From Gambelia wislizenii (Eukaryota; Chordata; Lepidosauria; Squamata; Crotaphytidae), in contig JAUMIR010000003.1 in the NCBI GenBank assembly GCA_030847615.1, positions 283,768,265-283,832,264 on the forward strand: a stretch of DNA of 64,000 nucleotides, given 5' to 3'. Of this stretch, positions 1-12,279 are shown in pieces; within the stretch, counting starts at the first letter, position 1, and each line of letters begins with the position of its first letter. The translations under genes were made by a program, and so were the position numbers. The notes under the pieces are model-generated. The model had not been told where the DNA came from. It ran no database searches and saw only the letters and a program-made list of their open reading frames with translations.

Positions 1-877
1 TACAACGATTATCAGACAGAGAATAACACATACTGTACTTACAGAGAATATGTTTCCATAATGCCTTCATGTTGTAGGACTAATTAGCCAACTTGTAAAA
101 TAAATAAACAAATGGTGATGGTGCATCAACACATTGTTAGTAACATTAGGAGTAGTTAGTTCTGGTATAACAAATTATGTCTTTTAAGGTTCTTAACATC
201 TTGATATTACAAAGGTCAGCTATGCCAACAGAACGACAAGGGAGAATGTCAGTCATCTTCATTCATACCACGGACAGAGAATGTTCAACCTGTGGATCTA
301 ATCCCTTCCATGGGGAGGAACCCCCTGCAGGCTTCCCAACTTCCTAGCTCTGCTACTTCTCTCACTGAGAGCTCGTCCAGACTAGCAAAAGGCTTGGGAT
401 TTGGTAGGAGTTGTTCCTGTAATCAGGATTTTAAAAAATATCCTTATGGTGTACCTTCTATCACAGTCTTTTTGTGTGTGAATTTCCAGGACTAGCTGCA
501 ACTTTTAAAACCCAAGGCAGGGTGGGGGTAGGTTTTTCTCTCTCCTGAGAGCTTCCCATACAGGCAGAAATAAATTCCCACATGTATATCCATCTTCTCA
601 GTTTCTTCTGTACATCTGGGCAGTTTATGATGTATTGAACCAATTGTCACCTTTGCCACAGAAGTTTTTCTCTGACATTCCTTCCCTCATTACAGTTCCG
701 TTTACCAAGCCAAACACTTCCTCTGTACCGCACTCCATTCTTTGCATGGTCTTTCCTTTCTTTTTCTTTTTTTCTTGACTTTTTACAAATAGGAGCAAAT
801 GTAGTATAGTGTTTTCCCTCTTGACACTCTTGCACTATAACTAAAAATTATTTTAAAAAATAAATATGCATAAACAC
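1..877. other. GART-like intron or downstream sequence, no gene seen
   Basis: AT-rich sequence with no supported exon. I looked on the minus strand for the next GARS exon and did not find it. Confidence 0.5.
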
Positions 878-1396
878 CTGTCATTGTGGCCCCCCCATCG
901 TAACCCTCCTCCTGCAAAAACATTATTAGTAATAGGACTTTTTCAGATGCCCCTTACAGCGCAAGAAGCCTCCGTAACAGCAACGAAGCTGCTGCGCTGC
1001 AGGGGTTCCATTTCGGATGACACCGTCCCTCTCTCAGCGTCATCCGTGACTGTTCCAGGTAGGATTGAGGGCAGTCGCGCTATTTTTTATTCACGGACAA
1101 CTTCCATGAGTAAAAAATGGCACGGCCGCCCTCAATCCTACCCGGAACAGTCATGGATGACGCTGAGAGAGGGACAGCATCGTCCAAAATGGAACCCCTG
1201 CCACGCAGCAGCTTTGTTGCTGCTGCTATTACGGAGGCTTCTTGTGTGGTAAGGGGCGTCTGAAAAAGTCCATAATCTGAATATCATGTACTGTGAATAG
1301 GTTAGGTTAGGTTAGGATACATTGACCTGAGATAAACATATTGCCCCCCCAAAACAAAGCATTGCAGGAACCCCAAAATTCCTCAAACTGGTCCTA
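878..1396 (-). mobile_element. hAT remnant (CAGGGCCGGTTTAA family), interrupted
   Basis: Outer parts (878-934 and 1272-1396) match, in reverse, the intact copies at 38168-38398 and 20023-20395, including the TTACTAATAATGTTTTTGCA stretch (reversed here) and a decayed end near 1396. The outer end on the left is truncated. A 337-bp hairpin element splits it. Confidence 0.75.
935..1271. mobile_element. Foldback element, near-perfect 337-bp hairpin
   Basis: Arms 935-1101 and 1105-1271 are inverted copies of each other almost end to end, starting GGACTTTTTCAGA and ending TCTGAAAAAGTCC, with a loop of only a few bases near 1103. The element splits a hAT remnant, which shows it is an insertion. There is no coding capacity. 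The superfamily is not assignable because the target duplication is ambiguous. Confidence 0.8.
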
Positions 1397-2454
1397 GGTC
1401 CACCTGGATGAGCCTTAAAACAGGGATAGGAATCCATACTGGCATCATCATTAATCATTGAACAGAAATGAGAGCAGATACAGGTTGCCCACCATTTAAG
1501 TGGGATCTGTACATGCAGTTTAACTTATCTGTGGCTGGGGGAAAGGTCTCCCTAGGCATCTGGAGAACCATACAGTCACACTGGATGTGGCTCCCTAGGC
1601 ATCGGAAGGTCCTCCAGTTGACTTTAAGGTCAACTTCCACCGGTATCCTAGAGTTGCACCAGATGCCTAGAGAGATGTCTTCTAGGCATTTTCTAAGTCC
1701 TCCAGTGTGATTCTATGGTATTCTATGTCAGTTTTCTATTATATGCAATTTTGCGTTTTCTGCAGTAAGTCCGGGAACGAATCTCCCACAAATACGGGGG
1801 GGCGAGGAGACCTGTATTTGCAACACCTGCATCACAAATCAGAGAAGGCAGAGAATAGGTGTTCTGCATTTTCCCAAGTGATAGCAGCGGACATTCAAAG
1901 CCAAGGGCATCAGGGGGCATAACTCTGCCTAGTGGTGGCAGCAATTGTGGTGTGGTCCTGCCCACTGACACCATCTGGTCCACAAAAATCTGTCCCCCAT
2001 AAAGGTTCCCTATCCCTGATTTATACAATGTTTTTAAAGTGTTCAAAGTATATTACACGCACTGCTTCATTAATCCTGATTCTAAGTCCCTGAAGTAGGC
2101 CAGCATTATAAACCCTGTATTGTAGGATGCAAGTAGAGCAACAGTAACTTCAGATGATGAACTGAATTCATGGCAGAAAAAAATTTCATGGTTCTTAGCT
2201 CTGAGCTGTCAAACCAACACCTGTTTGCTGCACAAGCTGCACTGGCCCATGAAAGGGAAATTTGTGTGTAACACAGTTGCTAGGCTGATTCGGTCTAGCC
2301 ATGGTCTTATACTAACTTCTGTTTGGTAACTTCATCATGCCAGTGCATCCGCATGTGCAACAGCATTGTCGACACAGCAAAAATTAAATTGAACCTAACT
2401 GCTAATTTGTTGGCTCAGAGGCTCAGAGGCTAAAGCTGTACAACTTTGTCTTAC
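1397..2454. other. GART-like intron, nothing recognised
   Basis: Holds a locally inverted stretch with CTAGGCATC repeats (1550-1690), perhaps an old DNA transposon. No exon is supported. Confidence 0.5.
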
Positions 2455-2540
2455 CTGGCACTGAGGGTCACCAAAGTTACAGTCCATGCTTAAGACTTTC
2501 ACACCATCTTTTGTAAGTATTAATTCTATTTGCAGCACAC
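2455..2540 (-). CDS. GART-like: GART-like gene, coding exon 8 (residues 271-299), last in window
   Basis: An 86-nt exon with acceptor AG at 2542-2541 and donor GT at 2454-2453; the joined frame ends in phase 0. The hallmark metal and nucleotide motif EFN-RFGDPE is replaced by SMDCNFGDPQ (residues 288-297). The metal-binding Glu becomes Ser, Asn becomes Asp, Arg becomes Asn and the final Glu becomes Gln. No further exon is recognisable between here and the left edge, so the rest of GARS and any AIRS and transformylase domains lie outside. Confidence 0.87.
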
Positions 2541-2890
2541 CTGGATGGGAGAATAATAAAAGTAAATTTACAGAAATGTTTTAAAGCAAGAAACAGTGAG
2601 ATTAAGATAAGAGATGAAGTAAAGCATAAAAAAATCTAAATTGTTACTTGTTGAGGAACAAGTTTTTCACTAATAAAATAATTCTTCTAAAGAAGTTATT
2701 TATTAAATGAGACTGATAAGAACCTGTTGTGTGGATGCATAGATGACAAGAGCTGTGGTTTTAAACATGCTGAGTATCTAACACATAAAACAACCCAGGA
2801 AGACAGCACAGAATAGCGTCATATGTGAGAATCAGCCACAGTGTAGGCAATAATTTCTAAACACTATTATTTATGAGTGCAATCTCTTAC

Positions 2891-2978
2891 CTACATATGA
2901 CATGTCTTCTTGCTTCATGCAGTCAAAAATGTGTTGAAGAAGTGTGCTTTTAATTTTTTCTAGAAGAACTTCAGAAAC
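2891..2978 (-). CDS. GART-like: GART-like gene, coding exon 7 (residues 242-271)
   Basis: An 88-nt exon with acceptor AG at 2980-2979 and donor GT at 2890-2889, in phase 0 and out phase 1. It starts VSEVLLEKIKSTLLQ and ends MSYVG, which aligns without gaps to the helix of GARS that leads into the C-terminal half of the ATP-grasp fold. Confidence 0.85.
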
Positions 2979-3080
2979 CTAAGGAGCAATGGGAAATGGG
3001 GACACTCAGAATTCTCTACAATAAACTATGTGTCAGCTGTTCTTAACAATAGATATTGATACTATTCTTATTCTTATTAA

Positions 3081-3340
3081 CACACAATCTTATAGTTGGA
3101 AGGGACCACAAGGGCAATCTAATCCAACCCCTGCCATGAAGAAATACACAAATACAGTACTCCTAAAAGATTGCCATCCCACCTGTGCTTAAAGACCTCC
3201 AAAGATGGAGAGTCCACTGCCCTCTAAGGCAGTCTATTCCACTGTTGAACAGCTCTTACTGTAAAAATGTTCTTCCTAATGTGTAAGTGGAATCTCTTTT
3301 CTTGTTCATCATCCACAGCACCGCCCTGATAGAGCTTATA
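3081..3340 (-). mobile_element. CR1 LINE 3' fragment
   Basis: The reverse complement carries the CR1 3' region: TTGGAAGGGACCACAAGGGC, then the equivalents of the coding end (cf. FKQRL, TVRAV) as in other copies here. It is diverged and 5'-truncated. It lies in the GART-like gene just upstream of the exon at 2891-2978, in the intron. Confidence 0.75.
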
Positions 3341-3777
3341 ATTCTATCAAAAAAGAGATAAGATTAGTTTGGCATGACTTGCTTTTGAGAAACCCATGAT
3401 GACTCTTAGTAATTACAGCATTTGTTGCTGAGTGTGCACAGTCTGACTGTTGAACGATCAATTCTAGAACCTTTCCTGGTATCGATGTCTGACAGATAGG
3501 TCAGTATTTGCTCGAGTTCTCGTTCTCTCTCTTTCTTAACCTTTTTGAAGATAAGGGACATTTGCTGCCTTCAATCTGCTTCTTTCATTTCTTATACATC
3601 TCTCAGCTCATCTGAAAATTCTTTGCACACCCACCCTGGTTTCTTTAGACACCTCCCACTTTCCCTCCTCATTTGGAATTGTTTGCAACTCTGCCTTTAA
3701 TATCTCAGCTTTAGAAAACTCCCATGCACCATGAATTCCCTTCCCTTTGAAAATTTCTGACCATGGGATCTCACTCA

Positions 3778-4352
3778 GGGGTTGTCTAGATGGTGAAAAT
3801 ACTCCTCATAGAATGCAAGGAGAATAGCTTAAGTGAACAAGATTTGAGGTATTAGGAAAACCCCAATTACTGCAAGGGAAATGCTTTCATGGCTTTTCCT
3901 GAATTTTTAAAAATAATGCATGGAAATGCACATTGCCATTTGTTTGGACAACCAATTCAGAATGCTGCACGTTCTTGGAGAGGGGAAAAGTGGAGAGCGG
4001 ATTGGTTGGATGTGTGCGGAGGTGGGCTTGCCAGCAAGGAAGTGGCCGGAAGCACTATTTTGGAGTTTTGCATTATTGACCATGCACTTTTTTTTTACTG
4101 CACTGAGATGACCAAGCAGATTTTTAAAGTGGAAGGTCATACTTGCACACCTTTGACAGCGGCTGCAACATGTGGGGAATAATAACACGCTGTAATTTAC
4201 TCAGCCACCATCTTGATTCACAGGCATATCTGCGTGTGCACTTCAAACACAGATAGCTTCATTTTGCCAAAGGACCATAGAGACAAATGAATGCTGCTGC
4301 AAATGTGTGTTAATGTGCAGGAATCAGCATTATATCTTCTTGTCTATACAAG
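3778..4352. mobile_element. Non-autonomous DNA transposon, TTGTCTA-ended family
   Basis: The ends GGTTGTCTAGATGG and CTTGTCTATACAAGC form imperfect inverted termini. The left end CTCATAGAATGCAAGGAGAAT recurs at 36.57 kb in a second copy. No transposase frame is present. The family is not identified. Confidence 0.5.
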
Positions 4353-4927
4353 CTCTCAGTATTTCCCTATGCTTACTGAAATCAGCTTTCTTGACGTTAT
4401 TGTTGTTGTTGTTATTTCTATTTCCTGGATGCTATTTTAAAAGAAGACTTTAGGTGTTTCAGAGATAAACTATAAAAATGTTAAAATAATGCATAATATA
4501 AAGCAATATATAATATAAAATTAAAATATAAAATAAAAGAATATAAAGTTTAAAGTCTACATACAGTGATGTATTAGAAAACGTATTTTTGTTAACTTAG
4601 CATCTTTCCACAAAAATAGCTTCCAATTGAAAGTGATGAAATTTTATACCTTAGGACATAGTTCTTTTATTTACCAGAATGATGGTTGTGGATCACCTCA
4701 TAGTATTTTTTTAAAAGAAAAATTGCAATAATCTTCAGCCAAAAGCATGTCACGTTTTTCTTAAGGCTGTTCATTGGGTAAGGCACCCACTCCTGCTACC
4801 AAAATAATCTAATTTTGACAAGCTTGCAGCACTACATGATTCTGCCTCCCCTGCCAGGCAAAAGTGTGCCTGGAATAGTGCCCCAGGCAGTTGCTGGGGA
4901 ACATGAGCAGAAGAATGCAAAATTATA

Positions 4928-5157
4928 CAGTTGTCCCTCCGTATCCATGGATTTGGCATCCACAGATTTAAGTATTCATGGCTTGAATATATTCTTTAAA
5001 AAATAATAATCCAAAAAACAAACCTTGATTTTGCCATATTATATAAGGGACACCATTTTGCTATGCTATTGCATATAATGGGACTTGAGTATTCACAGAT
5101 TTTGGTATCCACAGGGGGTCGTGGAACCAAACCCCAGCGAATATGAAGGGACAACTG
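4928..5157. mobile_element. Pogo/Tigger-like MITE
   Basis: It begins CAGTTGTCCCTCCGTATCC, ends GAAGGGACAACTG, and is flanked by TA on both sides. The whole is palindromic and non-coding. The same family recurs at 13643, 26452, 34894, 52632 and the right edge. Confidence 0.8.
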
Positions 5158-5468
5158 TATTCGTCTCTTGCTGGTAGGCTTCCCATAGACATCTGGTTGG
5201 CTGCTGAGGGAACAGAATGTTGGATTAAGTGTGGCCTTTCAGATGATCCGGCAACGATAATCTTCTCTGTTTACTGCCAAAGGTTTGCCATGGTGTCACC
5301 ACGTTGCACCTCACTTTCAATGTCTCTGCAATTCCAAGGACCAGAAATTTGTGGCATTTGGGGGGGGGGTAATAGAAAAAGAGGAAGGCAACACTTCCCA
5401 TTTGCAAAGCTCTGCATACAGTACTTCTTTTTGTGTTGACAGAGTCCAGTTTATGAGTCCAATCTGTG

Positions 5469-7295
5469 GGATCAGCAGCAATCTGTGAGTACCAATGACG
5501 TGGACAAGCTCCTTGGTAGTGTGAGGAAGACAACCTGCCCCCTTGACCCTTGCCCATCTTGTCTGGCCGTCCAAGGAGGGGATGCATTGCGGAAGTTCCT
5601 TGTGAGCATCATCAATGCATCCTTCGGGGAAGGATATATTCCATCATGTCTAAAGGAGGTGGCTGTTAAGCCTATTTTGAAAAAACCTTCCCTGGACCCC
5701 CTGGCTATGAATAATTATAGGCCAGTCTCTTTATTACCATTTTTGAGCAAGGTGATTGAGAGGGCGGTTGCTCTTCAACTCCAAGCTGTCTTGGATGAAA
5801 CCGATTACCTAGACCCATTTCAAACTGGCTTTAGGACAGGCTTTGGGGTTGAGACTGCCATGGTTGCTTTGACCGACGATCTGCGTCTGAGCATTGACAG
5901 GGGTAGTGTGACCCTGTTGGTGCTCCTAGACCTCTCAGCGGCTTTTGACACGATAGATCACAGCATTCTTCTGGATCGCCTGAGGGAGTTAGGCATCGGA
6001 GGCACTGCTTTGCAGTGGTTCCGGTCCTTCCTCTCAGGCAGGACCCAGAGAGTGCTGCTCGGGGACAGTAGCTCCAGTAAAAGGGAGCTTACCTGTGGAG
6101 TACCACAGGGTGCTATTCTGTCCCTGATGTTATTTAACATCTATATGAAGCCGCTGGGTAAGATTATCCGGAGTTATGGAGCTGGGTGTTATCAGTACGC
6201 TGATGACACTCAGATCTATTTCTCCGTATCTCGTTCGTCGGCCTTGAATTCTGACGGCATCTCTTCTCTCAATGAATGTCTTCGGGCAGTAATGGGCTGG
6301 ATGAGGAAAAACAGATTGAGACTGAATCCAGACAAGACGGAGATGCTCACGGTAGCGGCCCCAAAACCAAGAATCGGTTTGCAATCTCCAGTCCTGGATG
6401 GGGTCACACTCTCCTCCAGTGACTGTGTTCTAGGGGTGCTCCTTGACTCGTCACTCCTGATGACAAATCAGGTAAATGCGACAGTCAGGAGCGCTTGCTA
6501 TCAGCTTCGGCTGATACGCCAGCTGCGCCCTTTTCTGGAAGTAAGGGATCTTGAGACCGTTGTGCATGTGCTGGTAACCTCACATCTTGACTTCTGTAAT
6601 GCACTCTACATGGGGCTACCCTTGTGCTTAGTTCAGAAATTACAGCTGGTACAAAATATGGCAGCCAGGCTAGTTTCTGGGACATCTAGGAGGGACCACA
6701 TTACTCCGGTTCTGAGGTCCCTCCACTGGCTGCCTATCAGCTTCCGGGCCCAGTACAAGGTGTTGGTTATCACCTTTAAAGCCCTAAATGGCTTGGGCCC
6801 AAGCTATCTCAGGGACCGCCTTCTCCCTTATAATCCTCCCCGCGCTCTCCGGTCCTCTGGGAGGAATTTGTTGCAGCCACAAAGACCTAGGCTGGCGACC
6901 ACCTCCCAGAGGGCTTTCTCGGCTGTTGCCCCCAAATTGTGGAACGGCCTGCCGGATGAGATCTGCCTATTGACATCATTAGACAGCTTTAAAAAGGCTG
7001 TCAAGACGGTTCTCTTCAGGCAGACTTTTCCAGAATAGCTAACCCCGGCCTCAGGAACCCCCTCCGGATGTTGCTTCTGGACCTCCAAACTGATGCTGCT
7101 TGCTCGAAAGGGTTTTTAATAAATTGTATTATATATTGATTTTAATCTGTATTAATTTAACAATGTTTTAAGGGGGGAAGGGATTTTGAGTTGTTTTATA
7201 CTGTGTACTATTTTATTGTTGTAAGCCGCCCCGATTGCTCGCAGAGGGGTGGGATATAAATAAATTTTATTATTATTTATTATTATTATTATTAT
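5469..7295 (+). mobile_element. L2-type LINE, 5'-truncated, with reverse transcriptase frame
   Basis: An open frame to 7038 covers most of the reverse transcriptase and the C-terminus: LLDLSAAFDTIDHSILLDRL, GVPQGAILS and the catalytic QYADDTQIY. The 3' UTR contains AAGCCGCCCCGATTGC and ends in (ATT)n, as in the longer copy at 18741-24082. A 6-bp deletion relative to that copy removes two codons after SSSDCV. Homology starts near 5469, so the endonuclease is missing. Confidence 0.88.
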
Positions 7296-7746
7296 GCAAT
7301 ACAGCATAGCTTTGCCTAAACATCTCTAATCTGTGAGAATTTTGGTAATTGCACTTTCTGTTAACCAAAAAAAAAAAAAGTGACATTGCAACTTGCGCAG
7401 ATCCTATAAAATGTCACCAAAGAAGTTATGCAGAAAATAGACCATGGACTTCTCCAAATAAGCCATTAGTTCCAATAAATGTTGGGCTCTTCTGTTTCCA
7501 GATTTCACTCCTTGTAACACTTGTTCCTGCTCTCCTGCATGAATTTATGCCCTAAATATATATGGATTTTGTCCACTCCCCCCCCCACCCGCTTGTTTGA
7601 GGTATGGTTAACTGTGGTGTGGGTGGAGTTTCCTTTCCTCTCTGTCATCCTGTCTATGAACTCAACACTTCACCCCTATGCTCTGTCTCCAATATCCACA
7701 TTCATGGTGTGTCATGTTTATTTTTTAAAAATAAATAATTTATAGC

Positions 7747-8328
7747 CATAGAAGTATAGTGTCTAGATCAAGGGAAGTAATAGTGCCACTCTATTCTGCC
7801 TTGGTCAGACCTCACTTAGAATACTGTGTCCAGTTCTGGGCACCACAATTCAAAAAGGATATTGACAAATTGGAGCGTGTCCAGAGAAGGGCAACTAAAA
7901 TGGTGAAAGGTCTGGAAACAATGCCTTATGAGGAGAGACTTAGGGAGCTGGGTATGTTTAGCCTGGAAAAAAGACGGTTTAGAGGCGATATGATAGCCCT
8001 GTTTAAGTATTTGAAGGGATGTCACGCTGAGGTTGGAGCAAGCTTGTTTTCTGCTGCTCCAGAGACTGGAACACGGAGCAATGGGTGCAAGCTCCAGGAA
8101 CAGAGATTCCACCTCAACATGAGGAGGAGCTTTTTGACAGTAAGAGCTGTTCGGCAGTGGAACACACTCCCTCGGAGCGTGGTGGGGTCTCCTTCCTTGG
8201 AGGTCTTTAAACAGAGGCTGGATGGCCATCTGTCGGGGATGCTTTGATTGTGATTTCCTGCGTGGCAGGGGGGTTGGACTGGATGGCCCTCGTGGTCTCT
8301 TCCAACTCTGCAATTCTATGATTCTACT
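7747..8328 (+). mobile_element. CR1 LINE 3' part
   Basis: A frame of 162 codons is the C-terminal end of the CR1 reverse transcriptase polyprotein ([20 protein letters not shown], then [16 protein letters not shown] and WNTLPRSVV). The 3' UTR follows (GGGGGTTGGACTGGATGGCC) and ends in ATTCTATGATTCTA, the octamer-type CR1 terminus. It is nearly intact for its length, so it is relatively young. Confidence 0.92.
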
Positions 8329-9032
8329 AAAGTACTATACCAGTCTAATAATATAACTGTCAAAGAAAGGGGAGAAATGTCCCATCTTGTAACCAGAAAT
8401 GTAATGAGGGAGGGAAGGTCAGAGGAAAACTTCCATCACAAAGGTCACATCCCCATTCAACATGTCATCAGCAGGACTGCCCAACAGGGGCCACCTTATC
8501 CATTAGGCATTTTAGGCACAGTGCTTAGGGCCTACAAAAACATTAGGGCCTATAAAAACAGGATTAACAATATTTGACAGGAATTCGTAAGGAAAACAAA
8601 ATTTCAAAGTAATGATATTTTATATTTTCATCTTTAAAAAAAGAGTGCCCAGGGCCTACGAAAACCTTAATGCAGCCCTGTTGCCCAGAAAAGCAGGAGG
8701 AAGTGAAATGATGGATATAGATGTGGGGATTTATCCCTGTATGTATTAAAAACTGCTGGGACAGAAAGAAAAAAAATAACTCATCCCTGTTTTGGATTTT
8801 TAAAAATGTGTCTAGTCCCAGAAATTCACAAGAAATAGACCAGGACAGGAGGCATGTTGTTTGGTTGTTGTTGTTTTTTAAAAAATACCAACAAGTGCAG
8901 GAACAATTCCCACCAAATCCCGAAGCTTTTCGCCAGACTGGAGGAGCATTGTACGATTGGCAAGAAATTAGGCTTCTTAGTATTTGAGCGGCTACACATG
9001 AAGCACAAAGAGAGCAAAACCTTTTTTGGTAC

Positions 9033-9158
9033 CTGAGGTACAGGTGCATAAGCTCCCATTCCAACTCTGCTTGGACTCTGGTCTCCATCTAGTAGTTGCT
9101 TCTGGACCTGGACTGGTGGCATGGAAGCAAAAGTGACTCCATCCACAAAGCAGAGCCA
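9033..9158 (-). CDS. GART-like: GART-like gene, coding exon 6 (residues 200-241)
   Basis: A 126-nt, phase 0 exon with a polypyrimidine tract, acceptor AG at 9160-9159 and donor GT at 9032-9031. The frame is intact through LCFVDGVTFASMPPVQ. Two GARS signatures are lost: QDHKR is QVQKQ (residues 216-220), and GDGGPNTGGMGAY is GDQSPSRVGMGAY (224-236). These residues line the substrate site in characterised GARS/PurD enzymes, so this copy is not expected to make GAR. Confidence 0.87.
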
Positions 9159-9207
9159 CTGCAAGGAAAATGACAGGAACTGAGTGGCACATGTTAGGAC
9201 CAAGGGC

Positions 9208-10128
9208 TCAGTTACATGGCAGTTTTTATTGCAATAGTTTGCGCTTTAGTGCATTTTCGCACCAGTGCTGCATAGTTTACACAATTTACTGCAAAATTGG
9301 TTGATCTGTTTAGTTTTCTGCTTTCTAGTTCACACAGACAGAGGTGGGGTGTGTGGCCTCTCATGCACATCTGGGGGAGATGCTGGGAAGATGAGAGGGA
9401 GGGAGAGAAAGAGAGCGAGAGAAAGTGCTGGCATGTTTCCCTCCTCTGATTACCAGAGGAATGCCTACTAGTTTTAATCCCTTAGCAGGGAGTGCTCCCT
9501 CCTCTTCCCAAAGTGAGAAGGGTAGGAGGAAGGAGGCAGCTTTTCAGCCACCGAGAAGCCATTCCCCCATCAAGACCCCCTTCCCCTCACCCACTCTCCC
9601 TCCCTCTCTCTCTCTCTCACATACACACAAACATGATCACAGGAGTGTGAGGGAACGAACAGCCGGAGAAGCAGATCACTACTCAATCTTGCTTGGCAGC
9701 AGCCAAGCAAACCAGGAGGCAGACAGTTGGGCAATTGGGATGAGGGTAGCACTGGCTGGATCTTTTCCGTGGCTGGAAACAACAGTGGCTGGATCTTTTC
9801 ATTTCAGGCTCCTCCATCCCCTCCCTGGTCAGTCCAACTCCCTCCCTGATCAGTCCAACCAATCACGGCTCGGCTCGGCTCAGCTGTTGTTGTTTCAGGA
9901 AGATTGCTGGTAATTCACACAGACTTTTCCGAAATGATAGTTCACACAAGTCATGCTACTTTTCAAAAAAGTCGGGAAAAGTAGCGAAAGCCCTTATTAT
10001 GCTACTTTTGGGTTTTTGAGCTCCCCCCTTCTGAATGAGGTGATATTGTAGCGCAATGTGTGTGAACTATTAGGAATCTTAGTGAATTCTTCACGGACTT
10101 ATTTTGCCATGTTAACGGGGCCCCAAAG
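9208..10128. mobile_element. Probable non-autonomous DNA transposon with inner repeat
   Basis: The ends GGGCTCAGTTACATGGC and GCCATGTTAACGGGGCCC are inverted relatives. Inner sequence has paired TTCACACAGAC stretches (about 9330 and 9915). ORFs inside are low-complexity and not supported. Confidence 0.4.
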
Positions 10129-11290
10129 TTACACATAATTTTTTTACAGTTAGTACCATGCATAGGACTGCAAAGTTCAAGAAAGTAGTATGAGTTTAAC
10201 TATAGGAAGATGACCAAAGTTCTAGCCAATGTTTGACTAACACAAAAGTAGAAGAGGTGGCAGTGTTTTGCTAGTGGTTGTTCAAGCACTAGCATAGACC
10301 AGTTAGTGTAAGCAACATCCAGTGAGCCCGGATAATGAGTTGTGAAACAGTGTGTAGGGCATCTTGTCAAATGGCTTCTTCAAGAACTTATAAAACAGCT
10401 AGCACAAAGAAAGTCAAAGTACCAGAGACTGACAGCCATGCAGGAGAGAAGACGTTTCCACAAGTAGTATTGCTTTGATATGTCGCCAGTGGACACAACC
10501 CATTAGCACTTGCTATGTGTTGCAGATCAAACTACCTTTATGGGCACAGCTTCAGGAGGAATTAGATGAAAAGATGGAAAACTCTTTCTGCTCCCCTCAC
10601 TCCTCCTGATTATCAATCCCTTCTTTTCTCAAATCCTCAAAGACTTATTAGGCCTCTTTTCCTTTCTTTTAAATAGTATTCCCCAACTTAGGTCTTCCCA
10701 ATGTGCGAACCTACAACTCCCATCACCCACAACCAGCAAGGCCAATGATCATGGATAACGGCAGCAGCAGTCTAAGTAGCTGGATGTTTAGGCTGGGGGG
10801 AGGGAGGGAGGGAGGGAAAAGAATCTTTACCGCAATTCCTACCAATTGCTTGACAATGAAGAAAAGGAAAGGCACCTAGACATACTTCTTTGTATTCTTC
10901 TGACCACCAACCAGCACATCTTAGCTAAAGAACATCTTCCTTTATGCAGCAGTCCATTTGTTCCACAGTCTGTATGGTAACCTTGAAACTTACACCATAT
11001 TTTCTCCAAGGAGCTCAGGCCCCTTGTTTTGTCTACACAACAATCCTACTAGGTACAGTAGATTTGCAGGGATATCCCGTGAGCTTCATGACAGGCTGGT
11101 AGATCTAAGATGAAATCCTCATTCCAGCACATTGGCAGGGCACTGGACTAATAGAATAACCCTCGGGATATCTTCCCAGCTCAATAATTCTGTGATCATC
11201 CATGACAATACATTGGAAAGAATTGTATTCTACAGATGTGAGCCTCAATGGTGGGCCTCAAATTGTGGCAAGTGTTATCTGATCTGTGTT
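10129..11290. other. GART-like intron, nothing recognised
   Basis: Includes a short ACAACTCCCATCACCC repeat fragment near 10712 and a (GGGA)n tract near 10800. No exon is supported. Confidence 0.5.
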
Positions 11291-11523
11291 TTTGTTGTTT
11301 GTGTGTGTATGTGCCTTCAAGTCACCTGTCGACTTATGGCAACCCCATTAATTTCCCAGGGTTTTCTTAAGCTAGGAATACTCAGAGGTGGTTTTGTCAG
11401 TTCCACTCTGTGAAATATAACCTACACCTGGTATTACTTGGCAGTCCCCCATCCAAGTACTAACCAGGGCTGACCCTGTTTAGCTTCCAAGATTAGATGG
11501 GATCTGATGTCTTTAGGGTATGT
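11291..11523 (-). mobile_element. 5S rRNA-derived SINE
   Basis: Read on the minus strand, 11510-11442 matches the internal part of 5S rRNA (for example GAAGCTAAACAGGGTC, then GGTTAGTACTTGGATGGG), then the body and tail with CACATACACACAC. That is the layout of 5S-headed SINE3/AmnSINE-type elements. It is degraded and is not a 5S gene. Confidence 0.75.
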
Positions 11524-11604
11524 AGCTGATATTAAATCAAATTAAGACATGTTAACAATATGAAAACAATTCAAGAAATCAGTATTTTTAAATGTAAAAC
11601 ATAC

Positions 11605-11673
11605 AGAAAATTCTTCGCCTTTAAGAAACTCTTCAATGATAACTGTCTCTCGATAGTCTCCCAAAAGGTTGTT
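11605..11673 (-). CDS. GART-like: GART-like gene, coding exon 5 (residues 177-199)
   Basis: A 69-nt, phase 0 exon with acceptor AG at 11675-11674 and donor GT at 11604-11603. It encodes 23 residues, the family length for this exon as I recall it. The ATP-grasp core ETVIIEEFLKGEEFS is recognisable and keeps the paired acidic residues. The start NNLLGDYR has lost the usual alanine/glycine-rich AFGAAG. Confidence 0.85.
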
Positions 11674-12279
11674 CTGCACGATAAACATGACATTCATTGG
11701 TCAGATCTTCATACTTTTCATTTTTCTTTTTTTTAATAAGAAAGCTATCATTAAATCATTCCCAGTTATAGTCACTGTGTTTTTAAAATTCACATGCAAA
11801 TCTTCATGACAATCTGCCTCAAGTGCTAGCACCATCTGAGTGCTTCATGCATTTTTATTGGCTGTGACTTTCAATCTAAATCATGTTGAAGATTGTGTAC
11901 ATCAGAATATGTATAACTTATCTTGATCCTACAGAATAGTTTGATGGGAGATAATATACACATCCTGAATAAATACATGGTAAGCCCTCTTAGAAGGGTT
12001 GTATCATCTGATAATATCGGTCACAGATTACATACATATTAGAATTTTATTCATATTTTAAAAGCCCCCCAGGGCTTTCCAATATGGCTATATTTCCAAT
12101 AGAAAGAAAAAAATGTGATCCAAATCTCTTGGATCTATGGACTTGACACCTTGATGTCATATCGCCTTAATTTAAAAGACAATACCCCCAGCACTATCCT
12201 TTGAATCCCTTGCCTAGACCTTGGGAATTCCATAACTGCTATTGGATGCTGTTTATCATTTCCATTTTTAAGAAACATT

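Noticed and set aside
7816..8313. 165-codon minus-strand frame, and its relatives at 45469 and 56067 (plus)
   Set aside because: These are antisense to the CR1 coding region, which explains the open frame.
11442..11510. 5S rRNA gene
   Set aside because: Only the internal part is present, with many substitutions, and it continues into a SINE body.
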